This document shows, one piece after another, positions 16,059 through 24,191 of a DNA stretch of 64,000 nucleotides. Location of the stretch: the NCBI RefSeq assembly GCF_003751945.1, contig NZ_RJKL01000001.1, positions 2,914,001-2,978,000 on the forward strand, read 5' to 3'. A program made the position numbers and the translations under genes. The notes beneath the pieces were generated by a model. The model was not told the DNA's origin, searched no databases, and saw nothing but the letters and a program-made list of their open reading frames with translations. The DNA comes from Couchioplanes caeruleus. Lineage in GTDB: Bacteria > Actinomycetota > Actinomycetes > Mycobacteriales > Micromonosporaceae. Numbering within the stretch: position 1 is the first letter of the stretch; each line of letters opens with the position of its first letter.

Positions 16059-17216
16059 ATGGTGGCGGACGATTCAGTACTCGTCGTCGGCGGCGGCATC
16101 GCGGGACTCGCGCTGTCGCGTGCGCTGAGGCAACGCGGTATACCGGCGGCGATTGCCGAACGGAGCGCCGCACCGGCGACGGGCGGACTGGCGATCAACC
16201 TTCCAGGCAACGCGGTGTCGGCCCTCGCGGCCCTGGGGCTCCGCGACGGTCTCGAGAGGCTGGGCAGGCCGATTCGACGCCGGGAATATCGCAGCATGCG
16301 CGGACGCCTGTTGTTCGCGGTCGACGAGGACGCCTTCTGGGGCCCCGAGGCTCGACCGCGATGCGTCCGCCGATCCGACCTGATCGCGCTGCTCGATGAC
16401 GACTCGGAAGCCTCCGCCCTCCGAGAGGCCTCGACGGTGGAATCCGTACGGCTGACTCAGCCCGGCGCCGAGGTTGCTTTCGACGACGGAAGAACGGAGC
16501 CGCACGGCTTCGTCGTGGGCGCTGACGGCGTGCGCTCGGTCGTACGCGCCACCGTGTTCGGCCATGAGGGTGTGCGACCCGCGATGCTGAGCGCCGCCAG
16601 TTGGCGCTTCATGGTGCCGAATCCGGGCATCGATAACTGGACCGCGTGGACCGGGCCAGCCGGGGTCATCCTGCTCATCCCCGTCGATGGCAACGCGGTG
16701 TACGGGTACGCATCCGCCACCAGTGGCGGTTCGGTCGACGCCGATCCGACCTGGCTGCACACGACCTTCCGCCATTTTGCCGCGCCGGTTCCCGAAGTGC
16801 TCGACATCGCGCTGCGCCATCCTGAGTCGCTGTATCACTCGCCGGTTGCGGAGGTTCGCACCTCCGTGTGGGCCCGTGGCCGTTGCGTCCTGATAGGTGA
16901 CGCGGCCCATGCGACGGCGCCGGTGTGGGCGCAGGGTGCGGCCCTCGCGATGGAGGACGCGCTCGTGCTCGCGGACCTGCTCGCCGACGGCAGTTGGGAT
17001 GGTGTGGGCGCACGGTATGAAGACCGCCGCCGAGATCGCGTCACTCACATCCAGGCCATGACCGACAGGTTTTCGCGAATCGCAGCCATGCCCCCGTGGC
17101 TCCGTGATCTGGTCACGCCGCTGATGGGGCCTAAGTCGTACCGGGCGACCTATGGTCCGCTGCGGCTTTCGCCGGTCGACGACGGATCGCCCGCCGGCCG
17201 TGGCGCATGCGGCTGA
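16059..17216 (+). CDS. FAD-dependent aromatic-type monooxygenase
   Basis: A 385-residue group A flavoprotein monooxygenase. It has the N-terminal dinucleotide fold VLVVGGGIAGLALSRAL, the DG motif VVGADGVRSVVR (about 150-160) and the second FAD motif CVLIGDAAHATAPVWAQG (about 270-290). Enzymes of this family hydroxylate aromatic or polyketide substrates with NAD(P)H and oxygen, and some degrade tetracyclines or rifamycin. AGGAGG sits one base before the ATG at 16059, so the GTG at 16062 may be the real start. It is the last gene of the TetR operon, followed at once by a hairpin. Confidence 0.92.
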   Translation: MVADDSVLVVGGGIAGLALSRALRQRGIPAAIAERSAAPATGGLAINLPGNAVSALAALGLRDGLERLGRPIRRREYRSMRGRLLFAVDEDAFWGPEARPRCVRRSDLIALLDDDSEASALREASTVESVRLTQPGAEVAFDDGRTEPHGFVVGADGVRSVVRATVFGHEGVRPAMLSAASWRFMVPNPGIDNWTAWTGPAGVILLIPVDGNAVYGYASATSGGSVDADPTWLHTTFRHFAAPVPEVLDIALRHPESLYHSPVAEVRTSVWARGRCVLIGDAAHATAPVWAQGAALAMEDALVLADLLADGSWDGVGARYEDRRRDRVTHIQAMTDRFSRIAAMPPWLRDLVTPLMGPKSYRATYGPLRLSPVDDGSPAGRGACG

Positions 17217-17217
17217 C

Positions 17218-17232
17218 GGGGCGTTCCGCCCC
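17218..17232 (+). terminator. short GC hairpin after the monooxygenase gene
   Basis: GGGGCG-TTC-CGCCCC begins one base past the stop at 17216. The stem is short, pure GC and lacks a T-tract, so it is a weak candidate terminator for the TetR operon. The remaining 230 bases up to the convergent gene at 17464 show nothing else that I can support. Confidence 0.5.
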
Positions 17233-17463
17233 TACGAGTCCGATGCCCTCGATCGAACCGAGCCGCGCACCGTCGCCGGCTGTAGCACCGAGACCGACGC
17301 CTGCACGGTGTTGTCGCGGGGTGACCTCGGGCGTGGTCGTGGATGCCATACCGGCGAGGTGAGGACCTGCCCCAGCTCGCCGGCGGCGGCGGCGCACCGC
17401 GGAATGCCGCCGCCGGTCGTCGGGCTCTGCCGGACCAGGCGGGCCTGCCCCTGATGACGGCCC

Positions 17464-18384
17464 TCAGCGGGTCAGGTCGATGCGATCGAAGTCGGGAGCC
17501 CACGCGGTGTCGTTACGGAACTCGATGGTGTTCGGCCCGGCGTCGAGCGGGAGCCGCAGCGTCACAGCCGCCACCGTGTACCAGTCGGGGCTGGCCGGGT
17601 AGACGAGGGACATCACGGCCCGGCCGTTGATGAGCACCATGGCCGGCCGGGGTTCACCCGATATGTACTGGACCCGGACGTTGTAGGTGCCGGGTTCGGG
17701 CACCGTCACTCCGACGAAGCGCAGGAAGTTGTCCGGGCCGTTGCCGACGAACCGCACGACCAGGCCTGCGGAGGCGTCGTCGCGCGGCAACGGCCGGGTC
17801 TGACCCCCCAGCACGTTGCGCTGCGACTCGGCCTCGTAGGACGCCCGGAACGGAGTTGCCGGAGCCGGTTCGGCCGCAGCCGGCGGCGCGGGTGAGGACC
17901 GTGACGCCGACGGTCGGGCGGCCGGAACAAAGGATGTCACCGACCCTTCCGGTCGCGCCAGCGACCTGCTCGGCGTGGGATCGGGTGGACGGGTCGGAGA
18001 TCCCGGCGGCAGCGCAACGGCCGCGGCGGATGCCGGCACCGGAGTCGGGGACCACGGCAGCGGGAGGGCCGGCAACTGGGCCGACGTGGCCGGGGATCCG
18101 ATCCTGGAGATGCTGGCGACCAGCACACCCGTCGCGGCCAGGGCGATGATCGTCACGGCGGCGGAGCGGCGTCCGCTCCGCCGCAGGGCGACCCGACGAC
18201 GCGCGGTCCGCGCGGCGGCCCGGCTGCCGGTCGGGCGCCCGCCTGTCCCGGACCTGGGCTCGGGCAACGGTGTCACCGGCCGGGCCCCCGGGGCCTGCGC
18301 CGCGGGACGTCCGGGGCTGGCCGGTGGCACCCACCCGCCGATCCGCAGGGGGGTGGCGGGAGACTCCTGGTCGTCCTGTTGCAT
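17464..18384 (-). CDS. membrane-anchored protein with CBM6/CBM35-like domain
   Basis: A 306-residue type II membrane protein. An Arg/Pro-rich cytoplasmic N-terminus (to about 75) is followed by one helix (AAVTIIALAATGVLVASISR), a long Pro/Ser/Ala-rich linker (about 100-180), and a C-terminal beta-sandwich domain of about 125 residues. That domain begins YEAESQRNVLGG and holds FVGVTVPEPGTYNVRVQYIS, DWYTVAAVTLRLPLDAG and NTIEFRNDTAWAPDFDRIDL. These are hallmarks of carbohydrate-binding modules of families 6 and 35 (initial Glu, late D-F-D-R-I). The protein probably displays a sugar-binding domain outside the membrane. No catalytic domain is attached. Confidence 0.88.
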   Translation of the reverse strand: MQQDDQESPATPLRIGGWVPPASPGRPAAQAPGARPVTPLPEPRSGTGGRPTGSRAAARTARRRVALRRSGRRSAAVTIIALAATGVLVASISRIGSPATSAQLPALPLPWSPTPVPASAAAVALPPGSPTRPPDPTPSRSLARPEGSVTSFVPAARPSASRSSPAPPAAAEPAPATPFRASYEAESQRNVLGGQTRPLPRDDASAGLVVRFVGNGPDNFLRFVGVTVPEPGTYNVRVQYISGEPRPAMVLINGRAVMSLVYPASPDWYTVAAVTLRLPLDAGPNTIEFRNDTAWAPDFDRIDLTR

Positions 18385-18826
18385 GCTCGCCTGTCCTCAT
18401 TCCCGTTCCGCCGGCCGAGGTTAACCGCGCCGCCATCCGGCGCGACCATCCGTTCGGACGATCTTGATCCCGCCGTTGGGCCGCCGTCTGGACCACCTAG
18501 GCTCCCGGCGGAACGCCGCTGGCCGAGCCGCGTCATCCTCACCGAACGCCCGGCCGCATGTGCGGATGCTCTATCAGGTCATCGGCGCAGCGTGCTCGCC
18601 GTTCGCGCGGAGACGGCGTCGCTGAACACCCGCTTGCCAATCCCGCCGTGATGTCATTGGCGCCTGCGCCACTCGGTTCTCAACAAGATGGGCCATCCCG
18701 CCCCGCAATGCGCTGACCCGGCAATACGGAAGATTACGGTGCGACAAACTCTTCCCTCTGCCGTGCGGAACCGGACCACGACGTTTGCGCACCTTCGGCC
18801 ACCGGATGACGCGCTACGCTGCCGCG
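18385..18826. other. 442-base stretch without a supported gene
   Basis: The stretch lies between divergent genes (starts at 18384 minus and 18827 plus). Short open frames occur in it, but none has a ribosome site, recognisable motif or consistent codon usage. I see no RNA gene. It should hold the promoters of both flanking genes. Confidence 0.5.
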
Positions 18827-19522
18827 ATGAATATCCACGACCACATCGCTGACGAGCGGCGGCGGGCGGCGGACCTGATCGAGTCGCTGAGCGTCGACCA
18901 GCTACGCGCACCGAGCCTCTGTGGGCAGTGGACGGTGCACGAGGTCGCCGCGCACCTGCTGATGCCGCTGGTCCTGTCCAGGACTCGGCTGCTGATGGCG
19001 ATGGTGGCCAGCGGCATGGACTTCGACCGGGCCAACGTGAGGCTCACCGCCGCCGTCGCCGGCCGCCCCGCGGCCGAGATCGCGGCAGGACTAAGGGAGC
19101 ACGCGGAACACCGGTTCAAGCCACCGGGCGTGGGGTACGAGGCGCCACTCACTGATCTCGTCATCCACCAGCAGGACATCAGCCACCCACTCGGGATCGC
19201 CCACGCTCCGGCGCTCGACCGGGTCCGCGTCTGCCTGGCCTATCTCACCAGCGGTGCGGCCAAGCGCGTAGTGCCCGACGGAATGCTGCGAGGGTTGCGC
19301 CTGCAGGCGACCGACCTCGACTGGTCGGTAGGCCGCGGGGCGCTCGTGCGCGGGCCGGCTCAGGCGTTGCTCATGGCGGTGGCCGGGCGTGCGGCGACGC
19401 TGGCGGAGCTCGACGGGGACGGCGCCGATGCGCTCGGTGGGCGGATCGCCGCTGACCTTCCTTCACCGTGCGAGTCAGCGTCTGACGCTGCCGACGGCAT
19501 CGAGGAGAATCGCGGAGGATGA
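18827..19522 (+). CDS. maleylpyruvate isomerase N-terminal-type (mycothiol-dependent) family protein
   Basis: A 231-residue protein of the DinB-like MDMPI superfamily (TIGR03083 type). The N-terminus IADERRRAADLIESLSVDQL is the first helix. CGQWTVHEVAAHLLMP holds the W-x-V-x-x-x-x-x-H-L motif with the first metal-binding His, and a second His region follows (YEAPLTDLVIHQQDISHPLG, with H-x-x-D). Members bind a divalent metal and use mycothiol in isomerase or transferase reactions, and most have unknown substrates. I chose the ATG at 18827 (MNIHDHIADERR); an earlier start at 18785 adds 14 residues with no family similarity. The gene stands alone. Confidence 0.88.
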   Translation: MNIHDHIADERRRAADLIESLSVDQLRAPSLCGQWTVHEVAAHLLMPLVLSRTRLLMAMVASGMDFDRANVRLTAAVAGRPAAEIAAGLREHAEHRFKPPGVGYEAPLTDLVIHQQDISHPLGIAHAPALDRVRVCLAYLTSGAAKRVVPDGMLRGLRLQATDLDWSVGRGALVRGPAQALLMAVAGRAATLAELDGDGADALGGRIAADLPSPCESASDAADGIEENRGG

Positions 19523-19630
19523 CCCGGTGAGGTGTGGCCGGCGCCAGTAGTCGATCACTTCCCCTGAAGACTCAACCAGGCGGTCATCGACAGTTCAGGT
19601 CTACCCGGCCGGCCCAGGTCCGAGAGCTGC

Positions 19631-19774
19631 CTACGCGCGCTTGCCGCTGTTCTCCGCCTCGCGGATTGTCTGCTGGTGCCGTAGCCATGTCGCCTTAACC
19701 GCCGCACGCTCCTCATCAGCGCCCGCGGCGCGCAGCAGTTCCAGCACCGGCATGCCGTCACGGTACGCCCGGCT
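19631..19774 (-). pseudogene. short gene remnant, family unknown
   Basis: The minus strand reads AYRDGMPVLELLRAAGADEE then RAAVKATWLRHQQTIREAEN and ends SGKRA-stop at 19631. The composition is that of a real helical C-terminus, but the frame is stopped just upstream (TGA at 19775-19777) and no ribosome site is seen. An ATG at 19753 would give only 40 residues. I take it as the tail of a decayed gene. The rest of the 397-base interval 19523-19919 holds nothing that I can support. Confidence 0.35.
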
Positions 19775-19919
19775 TCACCACGAAGCGATCCATTGAGACG
19801 GCTGCACAGCACAAGCAGCGGGATGAGGAAGTGCGGCAGCGAGGTGCGGTTGAGTGCCCCACAGTGGCATCGCGGCCAGGATGTGTCATCGATGCGGGTC
19901 GGTACGAGGACGACGGAGG

Positions 19920-20681
19920 TCAGCCGCGGAACGGCGGCGCGACGCCCCAGCCCCAGCGCGGCACGGGGGCTTCGGTCGTGGGGTGTGCGTCGGGCTGGGA
20001 GTTGGCGAGGGCCAGTCGGGTTCCCCATTCGACGTAGCTGAGGAATGCGGCGCGGAACTCGGGGTCGGCGGGAAGCTCGACCTCGTCGGCGGCGTCGAGA
20101 AGCAAGTTGATCCAGCGCCGACGCTGCGGCTCGGTGATGGCCTTGCCCAGGTGCCGAGTGAGCATGTGGTGGTAGCCGCCGCGCTCGTCGCTGTAGCGGG
20201 TGGGGCCGCCGAAGACCTCGGCGAGCCACATCGCGACGAACCGCGGATGGTCCGGGTCCATGTGGGCGAACAGCGGCCCGATCAGCTCGTCCTGCGCGAC
20301 GCGGACGTAGAAGACCTCGGTGAGTCGTTCGAGGGCCTCGATCCCGCCGAGCCACTCGTACAGGGTCGGCACGGAGCCGCCCGGGCCTTTGACCGCTGTG
20401 CGCTCGTAGTGGCGCATCTCTTCGATGGCGGAGACGTATGGCCGGATCTGGGCGAGGAACTCCGCGAACTGCGGGCTGCGCCGGAATCCCTCGGTGTGAT
20501 CGTGGACGGACGTCCACTCGATGCGCAGGATGTAGCACTCCGGCTGGTCGACACAGCGGGCGAGTTCGAACTGAATGCACTGCGGGGCCGTCGTCAATGA
20601 CGTGGCCGCGCGTGCGTAGGCAGCTTCGAAGTCGCCTCGTTGCTCGGCCGGAATCCGGTAGCGGATGTACTCGATGATCAT
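19920..20681 (-). CDS. antibiotic-biosynthesis-monooxygenase domain fused to group II truncated haemoglobin
   Basis: A 253-residue two-domain protein. Residues 1-95 are an ABM-type dimeric ferredoxin-like domain (MIIEYIRYRIPAEQRGDFEA; CIQFELARCVDQPECYILRI; W-T-S-x-x-D-H). Residues about 105-230 are a truncated haemoglobin: LYEWLGGIEALERLTEVFYV with Tyr at B10, YHHMLTRHLG with the proximal His, and RRRWINLL with the group II Trp at G8. Such haemoglobins bind O2 or NO, and ABM domains oxidise quinone-like or other small substrates without cofactor. The fusion suggests oxygen or NO delivery to the oxidation step, or NO detoxification. GGAAGG precedes the ATG at 20681. It is divergent from a TetR gene across a 56-base operator region. 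Confidence 0.9.
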   Translation of the reverse strand: MIIEYIRYRIPAEQRGDFEAAYARAATSLTTAPQCIQFELARCVDQPECYILRIEWTSVHDHTEGFRRSPQFAEFLAQIRPYVSAIEEMRHYERTAVKGPGGSVPTLYEWLGGIEALERLTEVFYVRVAQDELIGPLFAHMDPDHPRFVAMWLAEVFGGPTRYSDERGGYHHMLTRHLGKAITEPQRRRWINLLLDAADEVELPADPEFRAAFLSYVEWGTRLALANSQPDAHPTTEAPVPRWGWGVAPPFRG

Positions 20682-20702
20682 GTCGCGGTCACCTTCCAAT
20701 AC

Positions 20703-20743
20703 AATACAGGTGTGCATTGGAAACATACACTACAGGTGTGTAT
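20703..20743. promoter_or_regulatory. double operator between haemoglobin-fusion and TetR genes
   Basis: TACAGGTGTG occurs at 20705-20714 and again at 20731-20740, 26 bases apart. Each copy sits in an imperfect dyad: AATACA/TGCATT around the first, and exact ATACAC (20725-20730) with GTGTAT (20738-20743) around the second. The block fills the short space between two divergent starts, as expected for a TetR repressor acting on both genes. The second dyad overlaps the TetR start codon. Confidence 0.7.
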
Positions 20744-21484
20744 CGCAACCGTGCCTCCGGCGCCGAGCCCACCCCCGCCCCGGCGGGCCGCGCCCGGGAT
20801 CCTGACATCGACGCCAGGATCCTGGCAGCGGCGAGACGCCAGCTCTCACTGCTCGGTTACGAGGGCATGTCCCTCGCATCTGTGGCCCAGGAAGCGGGAA
20901 CCACCAGGCAGGCGCTGTATCGACGGTGGGCTTCGAAGGCAGACCTGGCCGGCGCCGCCGTTGCGGCGATCGAGGAGGATCCCGGACGACTCGTCCCGGA
21001 GGATGATCCGTTCGGCGCGCTGGTTGCGGAGTTGGCCGATTTCCAGCGTGGCGTCTCGCGGCCCGGCCGGCTTTCGCTCGTGGGGACGATGCTGCAGGAG
21101 ACGACCGAGCCTGATGTGGTGGACCGGTACCGCGCTCAGGTGATCACCCCGCGCCGGCGCAGGATCCGGGCCATCTTCGAAGCCGCGCAGCGTCTCGGCC
21201 TGATCGACCAGGACGCAGACCTCTCGGTCGCGGTAACCATGTGCACAGGCAGTTGGTACGGACGGGCGCTCGCCGGTACGCCGGTGCCGGCGAACTGGCC
21301 GCAGCGCACAGCCACGCTGGTGTGGCGGGCGCTGGGTGGCCGACCGCCGACGCCCGATGGGTCTCCCGACGCTGCCGGATTGGCATCACGACGTTCACCT
21401 GAGTCGGCATGTGCCGACGATGGCCTGCCCGACGGTGGTTTCGGCGACATCGGTCCGCGGGGTACGCAATGGCACCAGAGCTGA
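20738..21484 (+). CDS. TetR-family transcriptional regulator
   Basis: A 248-residue regulator. The N-terminal DNA-binding domain is clear: RILAAARRQLSLLGYEGMSL, then ASVAQEAGTTRQALYRRWAS as the helix-turn-helix. The C-terminal ligand-binding part (LQETTEPDVVDRYRAQV) fits the TetR_C group with the 'E-x-P-x-L' type helix. The last 50 residues are low-complexity. I chose the GTG at 20738 because it starts just before conserved-type sequence; a TTG at 20717 is in frame. It is divergent from the ABM-haemoglobin gene and probably represses it through the intervening repeats. Confidence 0.88.
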   Translation: MYRNRASGAEPTPAPAGRARDPDIDARILAAARRQLSLLGYEGMSLASVAQEAGTTRQALYRRWASKADLAGAAVAAIEEDPGRLVPEDDPFGALVAELADFQRGVSRPGRLSLVGTMLQETTEPDVVDRYRAQVITPRRRRIRAIFEAAQRLGLIDQDADLSVAVTMCTGSWYGRALAGTPVPANWPQRTATLVWRALGGRPPTPDGSPDAAGLASRRSPESACADDGLPDGGFGDIGPRGTQWHQS

Positions 21485-21535
21485 TCCGGCTGGGTGCTTC
21501 CAGGATGGCGCCGGTAGTCACGAACGGAGGGCTTT

Positions 21536-22834
21536 GTGAGTCAGCACAGCGACGCGGTCCAGGGCCGGGTGGGGCGTGCGCAGCGCTCGAGGAGAGCAGT
21601 GCGGATGCCGTCGCGGCCGATGCCGGAGGCCGGGTCGGTCACCACTTTGGAATTGTTCTTCGACCTGGTGTTCGTCTTCGCCCTGACCCAGGTGACGGCC
21701 ACGATGGCGGACGACCTCACCAGCTACGGACTGCTCCGCGGGCTGCTGGTGATCGCGCTGCTGTGGTGGAGTTGGACCGCCTACGCGTGGCTGGCGAACC
21801 TGGTCCGGGCCGACGAGGGGGTGGCGCGGGTCGGGATGTTCGCGGCGATGGCGGCCATGTTCGTCTTGGCGCTGTGCATCCCGGAGGCCTTCGACGACGC
21901 CCCGGGCGGACTGTCCGGGCCCGTCGTGGTCGCGGTGTGCTACTTCGTCTTCCGCGCGCTACACCTGCTGCTGTTCTACGCCTGGTCGGCCGACGACCCG
22001 GGCCTGCGCGCCCAGCTGTTGCGCTTTACCCCGGCGATGCTGGCCGGTACCGCGCTGCTGCTCGCCGCCGCGGGCGCCGACGGCGCAGCGCAGACGTGGC
22101 TGTGGGTCGCCGCCCTGGTCGCTGACTACGTCGGGACATACCTCGGTGGAGCGCACGGCTGGCGAGTCCGTTCGCCGGGTCACTTCGCCGAGCGGCACGG
22201 GCTCATCGTCATCGTCGCGCTGGGGGAATCGATCGTGGCGATCGGGGTCGGGGTCGCGGAGCTGCCGATCTCCTGGCCGATCGTGGCCGCCTCGATTCTG
22301 GGCCTGGCGCTGGCCGGCGCGCTGTGGTGGGCCTACTTCGACGTCTCTGCCCTCGTCGCCGAGCACGCTCTGGCCGCCGCCGGCGAACAACGGCGCGCCG
22401 GGCTGGCGCGGGACGCCTACAGCTTCCTGCACCTGCCCCTGGTCGCCGGGATCGTGCTGCTCGCGCTCGGGCTGAAAAAGGTCCTCCAGTACGTCGGAGA
22501 TACCGGCCACCATTCCCTGTCCGACCCACTCAAGGGTGCCGCGCTGGCCGCCTTGGTCGGCGGCGTGGTGCTGTACCTCCTGGCCCACGTCGCCTTCCAG
22601 CTCCGCACCACCGGCCGACTCAATCCCGCTCGGCTCACCGTGGCTCTGCTGCTCGTCCCCCTCGCCTGGCTCGGCGGCGCGTTGCCCGCCCTGGCCACCC
22701 TCGCACTGCTCACCGCCATCGTGATCGCCCTCGTCACCTTCGAGTCCCTGCGCTACGCCAGCGATCGCGACCGCGCCCGGCACGACGTCCGCTCGGGCCA
22801 TTCACCGGCGGCATCTGGAAGCGCCTCACAATGA
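21536..22834 (+). CDS. low temperature requirement protein A (LtrA) family membrane protein
   Basis: A 432-residue integral membrane protein with about eleven hydrophobic spans. The family signature is near the N-terminus: TTLELFFDLVFVFALTQV (residues about 40-57). WSWTAYAWLANLVRADEG and HFAERHGLIVIVALGESIVA with the conserved H-F-x-E-R-x-x-L-x-x-I-I-x-L-G-E-S-I motif also match. LtrA was named from a cold-sensitive Listeria mutant and its biochemical role is not established. A GGAGG ribosome site lies five bases before the GTG start. It follows the TetR gene by 51 bases on the same strand and may be co-transcribed. Confidence 0.93.
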   Translation: MSQHSDAVQGRVGRAQRSRRAVRMPSRPMPEAGSVTTLELFFDLVFVFALTQVTATMADDLTSYGLLRGLLVIALLWWSWTAYAWLANLVRADEGVARVGMFAAMAAMFVLALCIPEAFDDAPGGLSGPVVVAVCYFVFRALHLLLFYAWSADDPGLRAQLLRFTPAMLAGTALLLAAAGADGAAQTWLWVAALVADYVGTYLGGAHGWRVRSPGHFAERHGLIVIVALGESIVAIGVGVAELPISWPIVAASILGLALAGALWWAYFDVSALVAEHALAAAGEQRRAGLARDAYSFLHLPLVAGIVLLALGLKKVLQYVGDTGHHSLSDPLKGAALAALVGGVVLYLLAHVAFQLRTTGRLNPARLTVALLLVPLAWLGGALPALATLALLTAIVIALVTFESLRYASDRDRARHDVRSGHSPAASGSASQ

Positions 22835-22952
22835 CCGCGTCCGTAACGCAATACGACCGTTTCTGAGCTTGTTCCTCAACCCGTGCGGCGGGGCTTGGTG
22901 CCCTTCTCGTGGTGGGCCGGTCGCTGATCTGGTCGGTCGGTGACCAGGATGA

Positions 22953-23267
22953 ACGGGATTCTCGGCGCTGGGCTACCTGCGCCGCCTCCCGGTGACCGGG
23001 GTGAAGATCGACCGGTCGTTCGTGACCGGGCTCGGGTCGAGTACCGAGGACGAGGAGATCGTCCGGGCCGTGGTGGCGATGAGCCACGCGCTAGGGCTGA
23101 GCGTCATCGCCGAGGGCGTTGAGACCCCGCTCCAGCAGGGCGCGCTCGCCGCGATGGGCGTACCGAACGGCCAGGGCCGGCTGTGGGGGCCGGCGGTGCC
23201 CGCGGCCGAGTTCGCGGCGCACTGGCACGCCGGGAAGCGGTCCGCTCTCGCCGCGGCCACCCCATGA
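22953..23267 (+). pseudogene. C-terminal fragment of an EAL (c-di-GMP phosphodiesterase) domain
   Basis: The frame reads GFSALGYLRRLPVTGVKIDR SFV, then EDEEIVRAVVAMSHALGLSV and IAEGVET, matching the last third of EAL domains (the K-I-D-R-S-F and A-E-G-V-E-T motifs). A stop codon lies immediately upstream (TGA 22950-22952), where a complete gene would continue with the D-D-F-G-T-G loop. The E-A-L motif and other metal ligands are absent, so it cannot be active. The usual 'G-Y-x-x-G-R-P' near the end is altered to NGQGRLWGPAVP. It ends three bases before a tRNA fragment, which suggests truncation by recombination there. Confidence 0.8.
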
Positions 23268-23269
23268 TC

Positions 23270-23300
23270 GCGGACTCCTAATCCGCGGGTTGCAGGTTCA
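23270..23300 (+). other. tRNA-Arg(CCT)-like fragment (possible attachment-site remnant)
   Basis: GCGGA-CTCCTAA-TCCGC is a perfect anticodon arm with anticodon CCT. It is followed by a five-base variable loop GGGTT and the left half of a T arm, GCAGGTTCA. The acceptor stem, D arm and 3' half of the T arm are missing, so it is not a functional tRNA. Integrases often use this anticodon-to-3' part of tRNA genes as att core, so it may mark an old insertion end. A chance match is possible but unlikely over the 31 bases. Confidence 0.55.
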
Positions 23301-23495
23301 GGCGATCGCGGCGAACGACGACGCCCGGGGTCCGGACTCACCGGGAGCCCGAAGCACGGCGAGGACCGATGTCGCCCGCTCGCGGTACGGCGCGACTCGA
23401 CACTCCGAGCTACCCTTCAACCACTCACCGCCGCCAGCCTGGATTGCAGCACTGTCCTATGAGGATCGTCCTCCACGGGGTACAGGAGCCAGTCC

Positions 23496-24098
23496 ATGAT
23501 CAAGTCAGCGTCCGCGGGACACCTGCGCCGGCGGCGAACGTTCTTCGTCGGCCTCTTCGCCTGTGCCCTGCTCGCTGCCTGCGGCCAGCCCACGGATTCA
23601 ACGACGTCCCCGCCGAGCGGGAGCACGGACGCCGGTAGCCATGGGATGCGGCCCCCACATGGCAGAACAAAGGCATCGGACGGCAAGGTGAGCCAGGGCA
23701 CCATGCCGAAGACCCCGTACCGCGGCACTATGCCGGACGACGACAGGGGCACCATGCCCGAGCGCGATCAGAACGACACCACAAAGCCCACCACGGACGG
23801 CACCGAACCAGGTCGTCACATAGATGAGCCGAGCGAGGAGTCGCGCAGCGACACGGGTGAAGGCCGAGAGGGCAGCACGGACAGCGGTGGAAAAGTAGAT
23901 CACGGTGACGGCTCGAACGACGGTTCCGGCACCATGCAGCAAGACACCGGCACACAGATGATGAACCGGGACGGCGCCACGGTGCGGGACACCGAGTGCC
24001 GCACGATGCCGGGCGGACCGGCCGACGGCATGCAGCACGCCGGCAACGGCACGATGCCAGGCGAGCCGGCCGACGGCATGCAGCACGCCGGCTGCTAG
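23496..24098 (+). CDS. repetitive secreted lipoprotein
   Basis: A 200-residue lipoprotein. It has an Arg-rich n-region, the hydrophobic run FFVGLFACALLAACG and a lipobox L-A-A-C (Cys about 29). The mature protein is hydrophilic and disordered-looking. It carries five G-T-M-P/Q motifs and, at the end, GGPADGMQHAG and GEPADGMQHAG in tandem. Histidines and methionines recur (GSHGM, DGMQHAG), which could bind metal ions, though this is speculation. AGGAG stands eight bases before the ATG. A strong terminator follows. I do not recognise a family. Confidence 0.8.
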   Translation: MIKSASAGHLRRRRTFFVGLFACALLAACGQPTDSTTSPPSGSTDAGSHGMRPPHGRTKASDGKVSQGTMPKTPYRGTMPDDDRGTMPERDQNDTTKPTTDGTEPGRHIDEPSEESRSDTGEGREGSTDSGGKVDHGDGSNDGSGTMQQDTGTQMMNRDGATVRDTECRTMPGGPADGMQHAGNGTMPGEPADGMQHAGC

Positions 24099-24132
24099 CT
24101 GACCGGCGGCTCATGTGTCGTTGATCTCCGGA

Positions 24133-24177
24133 ACGCCGTCGAGTCGGCCGTCGCCGACGACGGCGTCCCCTCTTCTT
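24133..24177 (+). terminator. intrinsic terminator after the repetitive lipoprotein gene
   Basis: Stem ACGCCGTCG (24133-24141) pairs with CGACGGCGT (24158-24166). An inner stem TCGGC/GCCGA and a four-base loop CGTC sit inside it, with a two-base bulge. The tail CCCCTCTTCTT is T-rich. It lies 34 bases past the stop at 24098. Confidence 0.85.
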
Positions 24178-24191
24178 CGAAGGGAAGTCCG

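Noticed and set aside
23270..23300. Complete tRNA-Arg gene
   Set aside because: Acceptor stem, D arm and half the T arm are absent; only a fragment can be supported.
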